Assembly (NCBI GenBank): GCA_905235445.1
Contig: CAJOLJ010000010.1
Location: 1 to 49,439 of the forward strand
Direction of reading: 5' to 3'
From: an uncultured Bacteroidales bacterium
Lineage (GTDB): Bacteria; Bacteroidota; Bacteroidia; Bacteroidales; UBA932
DNA length: 49,439 nt
Shown here in pieces: positions 1 through 8,405 of the stretch (positions are counted from its first letter, which is position 1; each line of letters starts with the position of its first letter). The notes under the pieces were generated by a model. That model was not told where the DNA came from. It saw only the letters and a list, made by a program, of their open reading frames with translations, and ran no database searches. The position numbers and the translations under genes were made by a program.

Positions 1-97
1 CACTCTTCGTTCCTATCTACTTTCTTGTTGGCCAAAATATTACGGAACCTTATCTGAAAAGGAGGACTAGATAAAAGATTATTTTTGAAAATAAATG

Positions 98-135
98 GCC
101 GACTGAAATTTCCACTTTTTCAATCGGCTTTTTTT
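98..135 (+). terminator. hairpin terminator in repeat copy A
   Basis: GCCGACTG pairs with CAATCGGC (one mismatch) around a 15-nt loop and is followed by seven T on the plus strand. It would stop a plus-strand transcript entering from the left edge. It is also T-rich on the minus side, so it could act in both directions. Confidence 0.5.
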
Positions 136-208
136 GCACCTTTCCCGCACCTGGCTAGCCATCAGGACCCGGATTCACCTATAAGGGGCCTCATGTACAG
201 GTGGATTG

Positions 209-250
209 TGCTGTCGTTCCATTGCAACATACTGTCGTTTCATTGCAATT
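209..250. repeat. 21-bp tandem repeat, two copies
   Basis: Two adjacent units share the core CTGTCGTTYCATTGCAA, at about 209-229 and 230-250. They lie between the two larger repeat copies. No function can be read from them. Confidence 0.6.
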
Positions 251-343
251 ATTTGTCCATATCTACTTTCTTGTTGTACAAAACATTACGGCTATTTATC
301 TGAAAAGAAGCACTAGGTAAAGGATTATTGTTGAAAATAAATA

Positions 344-372
344 GCCGACTGAAATTTCCCTTTCCAGCCGGC
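344..372 (-). terminator. terminator downstream of tamL
   Basis: On the minus strand GCCGGCTG pairs with CAGTCGGC, followed by the T-rich TATTTATTTTC. It lies about 45 bp past the tamL stop codon and coincides with the hairpin of repeat copy B. Confidence 0.55.
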
Positions 373-415
373 TTGTCCCTTATGCTTTTTCCAACTGCCT
401 GGCAAGGCACCCGGA

Positions 416-2647
416 TCAGAACGGGACCCCCACTCCGAAATGCATGGATGCATCTGCGAGCATCAGCAGTAAACTCGGGATCCATCTGATTCCTTCGGGG
501 AGCGATGGATCATACAGTTTCAGGCCCACGTCCAGCCTGATGAGCACGAGGCTCAGGTCGTACCTTATCCCGAAACCTGTATTCAGGCCTGCGGTCTTGT
601 AGAAGTCCTTCAAGCGGAATACGCCCGTGTCGTTGTCCGCATTGTCGCCCCAGGGAAGGTTCCAGACGTTGCCCGCATCCAGGAATACCGCCCCTTTGAA
701 GTTCCCGCTTATGGGGAACCTGAATTCCACGTTGGCTTCCAGTTTAATGTCCCCTGACTGGTTGGGGATTATGAAGCTCTTGTCCACGATTGCTTCGCCC
801 GGTCCGAGGGTCCTTGCCTGCCATCCCCTCATGGAGTTGGCTCCGCCGCAGAAGAAATGCTGGTCGAAAGGAAGCGCCGAGGAGTTCCCGTAGGCAAAGC
901 CTGCCCCTGCGTACAGTCTCGTCGCGACCGAGAAAGAATCGTCCTTGCCGAAAGCGAACGTCCTGCCGAGGGTGAGGTCGGTCCTGACATACTGTGAGAA
1001 AGGAGTGCCCCATATGAATCCCGTTCCATCCCGAGCCGTTATCATCTGCCCCTTGAACAGGGAAAGGAGGTTACCCACGACGCTGAGCCCGAGTCTTGCA
1101 TATCGGTAGGAGCCATGCGGGTTGTTGGAGCGGTCAGTGGAATATGAGAGCGTGCCTCCGAGACCCAGGTCGAAGTGGCTTTGGTAGGCGTACCTCATGT
1201 AGGGGTTGTTCAGGATGGAATACATGAAGTCCTCGTCCATGTCACGCAGCCTCACGATGTTCATCTGCAAGGGGTTGAACTGGTAGCTGAACTTGCCGTT
1301 GCCGAAGTTGCCGTTGTATCCGTAGGAAGTGGATATGATGCTCCTTGCGTACTCGGGGCGGTCCTGGGAGTTGAAGGAGGCGCTGATCTCGGTGCGGGGC
1401 AGGTTCCTCGGGAAGAGCCTGTCGGGAAGGAGCAGGAACCGCGGTATCCCGAGGGCCGTGGAAATTCCGAACTCAGTCACCCTGGAGTCCTCCTCGGTGC
1501 GGTTGAAAATCTTTCCCTGGAAGTTTCCCTGGAAATTCACCGAGAGCATTTCCGCCCCTCCGAAGAGGTTGCGGTGGTAGTAGGAAATCTGTGGCGAGGC
1601 TCCGACCAGGCCGTTGGAGTTCGTGGAGATCTCGAAGTTCACTTTCGCTCCCTGGATCTTGGAGGGATAGAGGTTTATCTTGCTGTCAACCTTGCAAGAA
1701 TCCGTCCTGGAAAGTTCCGTGGCGATGTTCACACCGCTGAAAAGGCGCATGGAGGTCAGCCGGTTGTAGGTGTTGCTCACCACGGCGTCGCTGAAGGTGG
1801 AACCGGGGATTATGGTGTTGACGTTGCGAAGTACGCTTTCCTTGAGGTGCAGGTCGGCGGGATAGGTGAAGTCCACTTCCCCGAAGTGATACTTTAAAAG
1901 CGGGTTGGTAGCCAGGGGGTTGCCGCGGCGGGTGTACTCGTTCACCTTCATTTCGAGGGTGGCCGTCCCGTCGTGGGCCAGTGTATCCGCCTCGAAGAAA
2001 TAGTTCTCCTTGGAGAGGGTGAAGTAGCCTTTGTCCCGCAGTGCCTGGGCGGAGCGCTCGGACTCCTTTATCAGCACGTCCTCTGAGAGGTAGCCGCCCT
2101 CCTTCAGGAGGGAGTTCTTCCTGTCCGCATCGAAGTCCTCCCCGAAAGTGCCGTCCGGACGGACGTAAGTGATGTCGGATATCCTGTATCTCTTCCCCGG
2201 GTATACCAGGTATTTCACTTTGGTCTTGCGCCTCTTGGTCTTGACCTGGGGGGTTACCTTTGAATCATAGTACCCGAAGTATTCCAGCCTCTTGGCGATG
2301 CTTTCCGCAGAAGGGTCAAGGTACGTGGAATCGTAGAACACGGGTTCACGGCCCAAGCTGCGCAGCAGCTTCTTCAGGACCCCGGTGTCCTCCACGTCGC
2401 CGCTCCACCACCATAAGCTGGTCCCAATGTTGGTGCTGCGCCCTTTCTGCTTGATGTAAGGGTTGAGGTCCCTGGCATGCACATCCGAGTGTCCCTTTAT
2501 TTTCACCTCGGTCTTGGTGAGATAGTCCTGGCCGGGGGCCAGGCGCTTGGATACGGAACAGGAGTCCAGCAGCATGACGGCCGCCAGAAGCGTCAGGATG
2601 GCGGGGAGGATCCCTCCCCTCCGGGGGCTATATTTGATTCTGTTCAT
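416..2647 (-). CDS. tamL: TamL-type Omp85 outer-membrane lipoprotein (BamA/TamA family)
   Basis: Omp85-family protein of about 743 residues. In Bacteroidetes, TamL is the lipidated counterpart of TamA and works with TamB at the outer membrane. I start it at the ATG at 2647, because this gives a clean lipoprotein signal: basic n-region, hydrophobic stretch to residue 27, lipobox LDSC with Cys30. An upstream ATG at 2689 would put 14 extra residues before the signal. The N-terminal part looks like POTRA repeats (for example YRISDITYV and LRDKGYFTL). The C-terminal half is an Omp85 barrel with FCGGANSMRGW and LDAGNVW and ends in a terminal Phe. The family is clear. The TamL assignment rather than another lipidated Omp85 rests on the lipobox and phylum. 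Confidence 0.88.
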   Translation of the reverse strand: MNRIKYSPRRGGILPAILTLLAAVMLLDSCSVSKRLAPGQDYLTKTEVKIKGHSDVHARDLNPYIKQKGRSTNIGTSLWWWSGDVEDTGVLKKLLRSLGREPVFYDSTYLDPSAESIAKRLEYFGYYDSKVTPQVKTKRRKTKVKYLVYPGKRYRISDITYVRPDGTFGEDFDADRKNSLLKEGGYLSEDVLIKESERSAQALRDKGYFTLSKENYFFEADTLAHDGTATLEMKVNEYTRRGNPLATNPLLKYHFGEVDFTYPADLHLKESVLRNVNTIIPGSTFSDAVVSNTYNRLTSMRLFSGVNIATELSRTDSCKVDSKINLYPSKIQGAKVNFEISTNSNGLVGASPQISYYHRNLFGGAEMLSVNFQGNFQGKIFNRTEEDSRVTEFGISTALGIPRFLLLPDRLFPRNLPRTEISASFNSQDRPEYARSIISTSYGYNGNFGNGKFSYQFNPLQMNIVRLRDMDEDFMYSILNNPYMRYAYQSHFDLGLGGTLSYSTDRSNNPHGSYRYARLGLSVVGNLLSLFKGQMITARDGTGFIWGTPFSQYVRTDLTLGRTFAFGKDDSFSVATRLYAGAGFAYGNSSALPFDQHFFCGGANSMRGWQARTLGPGEAIVDKSFIIPNQSGDIKLEANVEFRFPISGNFKGAVFLDAGNVWNLPWGDNADNDTGVFRLKDFYKTAGLNTGFGIRYDLSLVLIRLDVGLKLYDPSLPEGIRWIPSLLLMLADASMHFGVGVPF

Positions 2648-2694
2648 TGAAAGCGTGACCGAAAGCGTACGGGCCGTCAAAAAGGCCAATCATA

Positions 2695-2702
2695 CAAATT
2701 TA
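2695..2702 (-). promoter_or_regulatory. -7 element for tamL
   Basis: Exact match to the Bacteroidetes -7 box on the minus strand (TAAATTTG), 48 bp before the chosen tamL start. I see no good -33 box at the usual spacing. Confidence 0.45.
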
Positions 2703-2841
2703 GCCAATTTTCCATTTCGTTATGCACTTTTCCTCCAAAAGATACCGCCACCGGGGGCCGAAAACCCATTCCGTGGGCGTCCACCTGCATTATTTGCGAT
2801 TTTATTTTCCCTGATTCATGCGTTCGTGTCCCCAAAAAACC

Positions 2842-2849
2842 TAAATTTG
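2842..2849 (+). promoter_or_regulatory. -7 element for the arginine decarboxylase gene
   Basis: Exact TAAATTTG on the plus strand, implying a leader of about 70 nt before the ATG at 2930. The -33 box is not obvious. It is divergent from the tamL promoter. Confidence 0.4.
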
Positions 2850-2929
2850 CAAAATGCGCCACCCCCACGTCAGTGGACACGCAAGGCACACGTTTCACAC
2901 ATTATCATTCAAGGTACGTTTTCTCTGAA

Positions 2930-4336
2930 ATGAAGAACAAGTACAAGGACCTGGTCGGGCAGACTTTCGAGTTCCCCCAGGACGAATTCCGCGAGGAGGA
3001 TGGAGTCCTCTATGTCAATGACATTAACATGATGGACATCATCAAGGAGTATGGCACTCCCCTGAAACTGACTTACCTGCCGAAGATCACCTCGCAGATC
3101 CGCAGGGCGAACCGCCTCTTCAGCAATGCCATGTCCAAGACCGGGTATGACGGCGAGTACCACTACTGCTACTGCACGAAGAGCAGCCAGTTCGAGTTCG
3201 TCGTGGAGCAGGCCCTCAAAAGCGGGGTCCACATCGAGACCTCCTCGGCCTATGACCTGAACCTGATCGAGAGCCTCCGCGACAAGGGCCTCGTGGACAA
3301 GAACCTCATCATCATCTGCAACGGCTTCAAGCGTCCGCAGTATATCGAGAACATTGCCCGCCTGCACAGGGAGGGGTGGCGCAACATAATGGACATCCTC
3401 GACAACAAGAACGAGCTCGAGGACCTCGACGATATCATCCCGGACGACACACCCACCCCCCTTTCCGTCGGCATCCGGATCGCCGCCGAGGAGGAGCCCT
3501 CGTTCGACTTCTACACCTCGCGACTGGGGATCCGTTATTCCGACATCATCCCCTTCTACCGCAACGGCATCAGCAAGAACCCCAAGTTCCGCCTCAAGAT
3601 GCTCCACTTCTTCATCAATACCGGTATCAGGGATACATCATATTACTGGAACGAGCTCTCGAGGTGCCTGAACCTGTACTGCGACCTCAAGCACGTGGCC
3701 CCCGAGCTGGATTCCCTGAACATCGGTGGAGGCCTCCCCATAAAGACCTCCCTTGCGGCGGATTACGACTACAAGTACATGATCGAGGAAATCGTCCTCC
3801 AGATAAAGACGGTCTGCGACATGCACGGCGTGCCGGTCCCGGACATCTATACCGAATTCGGCAACTTCACCGTGGGAGAGTCCGGCGCCACCATTTTCAA
3901 GGTGCTCGACGTCAAGCAGCAGAATGACCGCGAGTGCTGGTACATGGTGGACAATTCCTTCATGACCACCATGCCGGACACCTGGGGCCTCAACCAGAGG
4001 TTCATACTCCTTCCCATCAACAAGTGGAACGAGGAGTACCACAGGGTCTTCATCGGCGGGCTCACCTGCGACTCCAAGGATTACTACAACTCCGAGGCAC
4101 ATGCCAACGCCATATTCCTCCCCCACATGCGTTCCCGCCAGGATCCCCTCTACATCGGGTTCTTCCACACGGGAGCATACCAGGAGGCCATATCGGGATA
4201 CGGCGGCCTGAAGCACTGCCTCCAGCCGTCCCCCAAGCACATCATCATCGACAAGGGCAAGGACGGGAAGCCGGTCAGCAGGCTGTTCGCCCCCGAGCAG
4301 AGTCCCGAGTCCATGCTCAAGATCCTGGGATACTAG
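2930..4336 (+). CDS. speA: arginine decarboxylase, short type (fold III PLP enzyme)
   Basis: Cytoplasmic PLP-dependent decarboxylase of 468 residues that would convert arginine to agmatine for polyamine synthesis. It has the alanine-racemase/ornithine-decarboxylase fold III layout. Lys84 in YCTKSS is the likely Schiff-base lysine, GGG266-268 in NIGGGLP would bind the cofactor phosphate, and Cys380-Asp381 in GLTCDSKDYY is the conserved active-site pair. The length fits the short form that I recall from Flavobacteria better than the ~630-residue E. coli SpeA type. I chose the ATG at 2930 because family similarity starts at MKNKYKDL. An in-frame ATG at 2873 would add 19 unlikely residues. Substrate specificity is inferred from family resemblance; a related diamino-acid substrate cannot be excluded. 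Confidence 0.8.
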   Translation: MKNKYKDLVGQTFEFPQDEFREEDGVLYVNDINMMDIIKEYGTPLKLTYLPKITSQIRRANRLFSNAMSKTGYDGEYHYCYCTKSSQFEFVVEQALKSGVHIETSSAYDLNLIESLRDKGLVDKNLIIICNGFKRPQYIENIARLHREGWRNIMDILDNKNELEDLDDIIPDDTPTPLSVGIRIAAEEEPSFDFYTSRLGIRYSDIIPFYRNGISKNPKFRLKMLHFFINTGIRDTSYYWNELSRCLNLYCDLKHVAPELDSLNIGGGLPIKTSLAADYDYKYMIEEIVLQIKTVCDMHGVPVPDIYTEFGNFTVGESGATIFKVLDVKQQNDRECWYMVDNSFMTTMPDTWGLNQRFILLPINKWNEEYHRVFIGGLTCDSKDYYNSEAHANAIFLPHMRSRQDPLYIGFFHTGAYQEAISGYGGLKHCLQPSPKHIIIDKGKDGKPVSRLFAPEQSPESMLKILGY

Positions 4337-4417
4337 CAGCCCGGTGTGTCCGACAGCCCGGACTGGGCGAAGGCGGATAAGAGAGGCTCCATTTTGACCC
4401 CTGCCACACTACACCCC

Positions 4418-5167
4418 ATGCTATCACAGTCAAACAGAAAACTCCTGCGTCAGCTCTCGCAGAAAAAGTACCGCGACTCCCTCGGACTATTCATTGTCGA
4501 GGGGGAGAAGATGGTGTCCGAGGCTATCGCAAGCGGGCTCGAGGTCCTCTTCCAGGTCAGCTCTGAGGATGATGGCGGGGAGGAGGTCCTGCGTACTTTC
4601 ACCCAGCTGAGCACTCCCCCGCCGGTTTTGGCGGTGGTCAGGAAGAGGGAGGAGGTGGCGCTGACGGTACCTCCCCTCAGGGGAACCTTCCTGGCCCTGG
4701 ATTCCATAAGGGACCCGGGGAACCTGGGGACCATCATAAGGATCGCGGACTGGTTCGGCATCGACGGCATCTATGCCTCAGCTGATACAGTGGACCAGTA
4801 CAACCCCAAGGTGGTCCAGTCCACGATGGGGTCCCTCTTCAGGGTTCCCATCCTGAAAACCGACCTCGCCGGACTGTGCCGGAGTGTGGCCTCTGCGAAC
4901 GGGTGCGTGCTGGGGACTTTCCTGGACGGGAGGGACCTTTACCGCTCCGGCCTGGGAAGTGAGAGTGAGGCAGCGAGGCTGGTCGTTATCGGAAACGAGT
5001 CCAGGGGGATTTCCCCGGAAGTGGGAAAGTACGTGACCGGGCGCATCCTCATTCCTTCCTATCCTCCCATGAGGGAGGAGGGGGCGGAGTCCCTGAACGC
5101 TGCCGTGGCAACGGCTGTGGTCCTTTCGGAAATAAGACGCAGGGACTCTCTCCCGACTGGGGTGTAG
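4418..5167 (+). CDS. SpoU/TrmH-family RNA 2'-O-methyltransferase
   Basis: SAM-dependent RNA ribose methyltransferase of 249 residues with a SPOUT knot. The N-terminal substrate-binding region reads FIVEGEKMVSEA. The three SpoU motifs follow: LDSIRDPGNLGTIIRIADWFG with the conserved N and R, VIGNESRGIS, and the C-terminal ESLNAAVATAVVLSE, which closes the knot and the SAM site. The start at 4418 gives MLSQSNRKLLRQLSQKKYR, the usual N-terminus of this family. An upstream in-frame start at 4346 is less likely. It lies 81 bp after the decarboxylase gene, perhaps co-transcribed. Whether it acts on 23S rRNA or tRNA cannot be told from the sequence. Confidence 0.88.
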   Translation: MLSQSNRKLLRQLSQKKYRDSLGLFIVEGEKMVSEAIASGLEVLFQVSSEDDGGEEVLRTFTQLSTPPPVLAVVRKREEVALTVPPLRGTFLALDSIRDPGNLGTIIRIADWFGIDGIYASADTVDQYNPKVVQSTMGSLFRVPILKTDLAGLCRSVASANGCVLGTFLDGRDLYRSGLGSESEAARLVVIGNESRGISPEVGKYVTGRILIPSYPPMREEGAESLNAAVATAVVLSEIRRRDSLPTGV

Positions 5168-5277
5168 CTCAGGCTTCCCCCCCCCACCTCGGCAATATAT
5201 TAACACAATGGGCTAGAGAGGTCCTCCCCCACCCACACGCAAGCGGACCTGCGCCCTGAACGGACAAATACGACAAG

Positions 5278-8200
5278 ATGGCAAACGACTTCACGAACCA
5301 TTCATACGATTCGCTCCTTCAGTACAGGATATCGCGCCTGCTGATGATCTGCACGAGCTTCGATGCCTTCATCATGGAGGAGGACGGGAAGATAGAGTCC
5401 CGCATCTACGATGAGTACTTCGAGCTGGGGCTCTCCGATCCCCCGAAATTCACCTGGGTGAACAACTCCGCGGATGCCCGCAGCCTCCTCGAGGGAGGGG
5501 CCCGCTTCGACCTGGTGATAGGCATGTACAATGAGCAGGACCAGGGCATTTTCTCCCTTGCCAGGGAGATAAAGGAGAAGACTCCGGAGGTCCCCTTCGT
5601 GCTGCTGATGCACTATTCCAAGGAGATCAGGCGGAAGCTCACCACCCAGAAGGACTCCGCGGTGGATTTCATATTCTCGTGGCACGGGAACGCGGACCTC
5701 ATCCTTGCCATAATCAAGCTCTTCGAGGATATGGTGAACGCCCCGAGGGACATCCTCCAGTACGGGGTGCAGTCCATCCTGCTGGCCGAGGACTCCATAC
5801 GTTTCTATTCCACCTATCTCCCCGAGCTGTACAAGCTCGTGCTCACCCAGAGCACCGAATTCCTCAAGGAGACCCCCAACCCCGAGCAGCAGGGCAACCT
5901 AATGCGCTCCCGTCCCAAGGTCCTTCTGGCCACCTGCTACAATGAGGCCGTGGAACTGTACGGCAAATACCGCGGCAACATCCTGGGGGTCATAACCGAC
6001 GTGGGCATGATCCTCAACAGGGGTGACGCTCCCTCCACCGAGAAGCTGGATGCGGGGATTGACCTCGTGAACATAATCCGCAAGGATGACCCCCACATGC
6101 CCATTCTAGTGCAGTCCTCCCAGGGGAGCATGGCGGAAGTGGCGGCCTCGCTCAAGGCAGGCTTCATCAGGAAATACTCCCGCACCCTCTTCGAGCAGCT
6201 CTCCGACTACATCCGCAATGAGTTCGGGTTCGGGGATTTCGTCTTCAGGGACGGCAAGGGGGTCGAGTGGGGCCGCGCCGGGAGCCTGCAGGAACTGGAG
6301 AGGGTCGTGAAGGATGTCCCGGACAAGGTGCTTCTGGCCAACACCTCCCGCAACATGTTCTCCAAGTGGTTCTTCGCGAGGGGCCTGTTCTCCCTCGGAA
6401 GGACATTCCGCACCGCCCACCATACCGATGCCGCCGAGGCCAGGGAGTTCCTGGTGAACCAGGTGCGTTCCTACAGGAAGTCCATAGGAAGGGGCGTCGT
6501 CGCCTCTTTCACGCCCTCATATGACGGGACCATCTCCTTTACCAGGCTGGGTGAAGGCTCCCTTGGTGGCAAGGCCAGGGGGCTGGCGTACCTCAACAAG
6601 CTGGTCGAGAAATACTCCCTGGACTCAGCCTATGAAGGCATCAGCATCACCATCCCCCGTTCCATAGTCCTGTCCACGGACTATTTCGATGAGTTCATGA
6701 GGACGAACGGGCTGTACTTCGTCATCGACTCGGACCTGTCCGACGCCGAGATACTCTCCGAGTTCGTGGCCTCCCGCCTTCCGGAGAGCCTCATCTCAGA
6801 ACTCAGGATATACCTCTCCACGGTCACCACCCCCCTTGCGATACGCTCCTCCTCCAAGCTGGAGGACAGCAACTACCAGCCTTTCGCGGGAGTGTACTCC
6901 ACCTACATGATCCCCTACACGGACAACAGGGAGCAGATGCTCCGCATGCTGGACAAGGCCATCAAGAGCGTCTATGCCTCGGTCTATTACGCTTCCTCCA
7001 GGACCTACATCCAGTCCACGGGGAACCTGCAGAGCGAGGAGAAGATGGCGGTGATTGTCCAGAACGTCTGCGGTTCGGCGCATGACGGGAGGTTCTTCCC
7101 CATGATATCCGGGGTGGGAAGGAGCGTGAACTTCTATCCCATCGGGAACGAGAAGGCCGAGGACGGTATAGTGAATGTGGTCTACGGGCTTGGCAAGGCC
7201 GTGGTCGACGGGGAGCACACCCTGCGTTTCAGCCCCAAGTATCCCAAGAAGATCCTCCAGCTCTCCCAGCCGGACATAGCCATAAGGGACACCCAGAGGA
7301 AGATGTTCACCCTCGACGTGAATCCCAGGGCTTTCAGGGTATCGAGGAACGAGGGCGTGAACCTGAAGTATTTGCCGGTGAGCGAGGTGGCCCTCACCTA
7401 TCCTTTCCCCCAGTATGTCATAAGCACTTACGACGGGTCCTCTGACAGGATGACCCCGGGCGTGGACGTGAAGGGACCCAGGGTGGTGTCCTTCGACGGG
7501 CTGCTCAAGTATGCGAAGTTCCCCTTCGCGAAGGCCCTGCGGGAGATTCTCGACATCTGCCGCCGGGAACTGCAGTGCGAGGTCGAGATGGAATTCGCGG
7601 CGGACATGCTCCCCGACGGCTCCAAGCTCATGATGAAGCTCCTCCAGGTGAGGCCCATAAGCATCCATTCCGACATGGAGGACATTGACATCGACTCCCT
7701 CTCCCGTGAACTGTCCTCCACCATCATACGCTCCTCCCGTGCCCTCGGTACGGGAAGCATAAGCGGGGTGAAGAAGATAGTGTTCATAGACCCCGATACT
7801 TTCGACAGCATGACCACGGTGCCCACGGCCCGTGAGATCGCGAGGATCAATTCCATGCTCAGGGAGCAGGGCGAGGGCGGGTACATACTCATCGGTCCCG
7901 GCAGGTGGGGCTCCTCTGACCCCAATCTCGGGATACCGGTGCAGTGGGCCGACATCTCGGAGGCCAGGATGATAGTGGAACTGAGCATCCCCGGGTTCAT
8001 GGTGGAGGCTAGCCAGGGAACGCATTTCTTCCAGAATATCACCGCCCTGGGGGTGGGTTACCTCTCCATCAACCTCATGTACGGGGACGGGCTGCTTGAC
8101 AGGGACGCCATACTGTCACTCCCAGTGTCCTATGAGGGTGAGAGGGTAAAGGTGTTCAACGCCCCCGAGGACCTGGTCGCATACATAGACCACCGGACTT

Positions 8201-8283
8201 CCCGTTCGGTCGTGGGAATACGCCGTCCCGAGATCCCCGAGGACCCGGGCGCCCTCCCCCAGAGCGATACCCCGACGGAGTAG
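5278..8283 (+). CDS. receiver-like domains fused to a PEP-synthase/PPDK ATP-grasp domain; function unknown
   Basis: Large cytoplasmic protein of 1001 residues. Residues ~18-150 resemble a response-regulator receiver that lost its phospho-Asp (FDLVIGMYN). Residues ~205-330 are a second receiver with a plausible Asp241 (VITDVGM) and Lys299 (FIRKYS). From ~424 (GSLGGKARGLAYLNKL) to LLQVRPI at ~789-794 it matches the ATP-binding PPDK N-terminal domain, with Arg523 in IRSSSKLED. A real PEP synthase would then have a swivelling phosphohistidine domain and a PEP-binding barrel. Neither is visible. A ~200-residue tail follows, with IGPGRWGSSDP (~873) and SQGTHFFQN (His916). I recall similar proteins in Bacteroidetes annotated as putative PEP synthases, but the reaction here is unknown. 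No promoter is obvious in the 110 bp upstream. Confidence 0.8.
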   Translation: MANDFTNHSYDSLLQYRISRLLMICTSFDAFIMEEDGKIESRIYDEYFELGLSDPPKFTWVNNSADARSLLEGGARFDLVIGMYNEQDQGIFSLAREIKEKTPEVPFVLLMHYSKEIRRKLTTQKDSAVDFIFSWHGNADLILAIIKLFEDMVNAPRDILQYGVQSILLAEDSIRFYSTYLPELYKLVLTQSTEFLKETPNPEQQGNLMRSRPKVLLATCYNEAVELYGKYRGNILGVITDVGMILNRGDAPSTEKLDAGIDLVNIIRKDDPHMPILVQSSQGSMAEVAASLKAGFIRKYSRTLFEQLSDYIRNEFGFGDFVFRDGKGVEWGRAGSLQELERVVKDVPDKVLLANTSRNMFSKWFFARGLFSLGRTFRTAHHTDAAEAREFLVNQVRSYRKSIGRGVVASFTPSYDGTISFTRLGEGSLGGKARGLAYLNKLVEKYSLDSAYEGISITIPRSIVLSTDYFDEFMRTNGLYFVIDSDLSDAEILSEFVASRLPESLISELRIYLSTVTTPLAIRSSSKLEDSNYQPFAGVYSTYMIPYTDNREQMLRMLDKAIKSVYASVYYASSRTYIQSTGNLQSEEKMAVIVQNVCGSAHDGRFFPMISGVGRSVNFYPIGNEKAEDGIVNVVYGLGKAVVDGEHTLRFSPKYPKKILQLSQPDIAIRDTQRKMFTLDVNPRAFRVSRNEGVNLKYLPVSEVALTYPFPQYVISTYDGSSDRMTPGVDVKGPRVVSFDGLLKYAKFPFAKALREILDICRRELQCEVEMEFAADMLPDGSKLMMKLLQVRPISIHSDMEDIDIDSLSRELSSTIIRSSRALGTGSISGVKKIVFIDPDTFDSMTTVPTAREIARINSMLREQGEGGYILIGPGRWGSSDPNLGIPVQWADISEARMIVELSIPGFMVEASQGTHFFQNITALGVGYLSINLMYGDGLLDRDAILSLPVSYEGERVKVFNAPEDLVAYIDHRTSRSVVGIRRPEIPEDPGALPQSDTPTE

Positions 8284-8319
8284 TGGCGTAAGTCTTCAGG
8301 TAGGTTTGGCTCATACGAA

Positions 8320-8366
8320 AAAGAATCCCGGGACATCCCTCGCTAAAGGAAAGTCCCGGGTATTTT
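8320..8366. terminator. bidirectional terminator between the PPDK-like and GH13 genes
   Basis: CCCGGGAC (8327-8334) pairs perfectly with GTCCCGGG (8353-8360). An A-rich left flank and a TATTTTC right flank suit both converging genes. Confidence 0.75.
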
Positions 8367-8405
8367 CGTCGGGTGTGCCTATCTGGCTGCCTCGTGGGGG
8401 CGGCG

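Larger units (their letters stand above)
14..373. repeat. imperfect direct repeat, two ~115-bp copies 246 bp apart
   Basis: Copy A runs about 14-128 and copy B about 260-373. Both open with TATCTACTTTCTTGTTG and stay co-linear at a constant offset of 246 bp until the final hairpin. They are roughly 80 percent identical by eye. Each ends in an inverted repeat that starts GCCGACTG (98-128 and 344-372). The hairpin loop of copy B is 2 nt shorter. The rest of 1-415 holds no convincing gene. Copy B abuts the end of tamL and supplies its terminator, so copy A may be a duplicated gene tail, or part of an array that continues beyond the left edge. Confidence 0.75.

Noticed and set aside
1..415. CRISPR array or insertion-sequence ends
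   Set aside because: Only two imperfect copies with unequal content between them, no transposase, no terminal inverted repeats.
6796..8025. Long antisense frame under the PPDK-like gene (409 codons)
   Set aside because: Shadow of a real gene; no domain, no promoter, low-complexity His/Gly/Leu composition.
5278..8283. Annotation as a working PEP synthase (ppsA)
   Set aside because: Only the ATP-binding domain is visible. The phosphohistidine motif and PEP barrel are missing, so the name would mislead.
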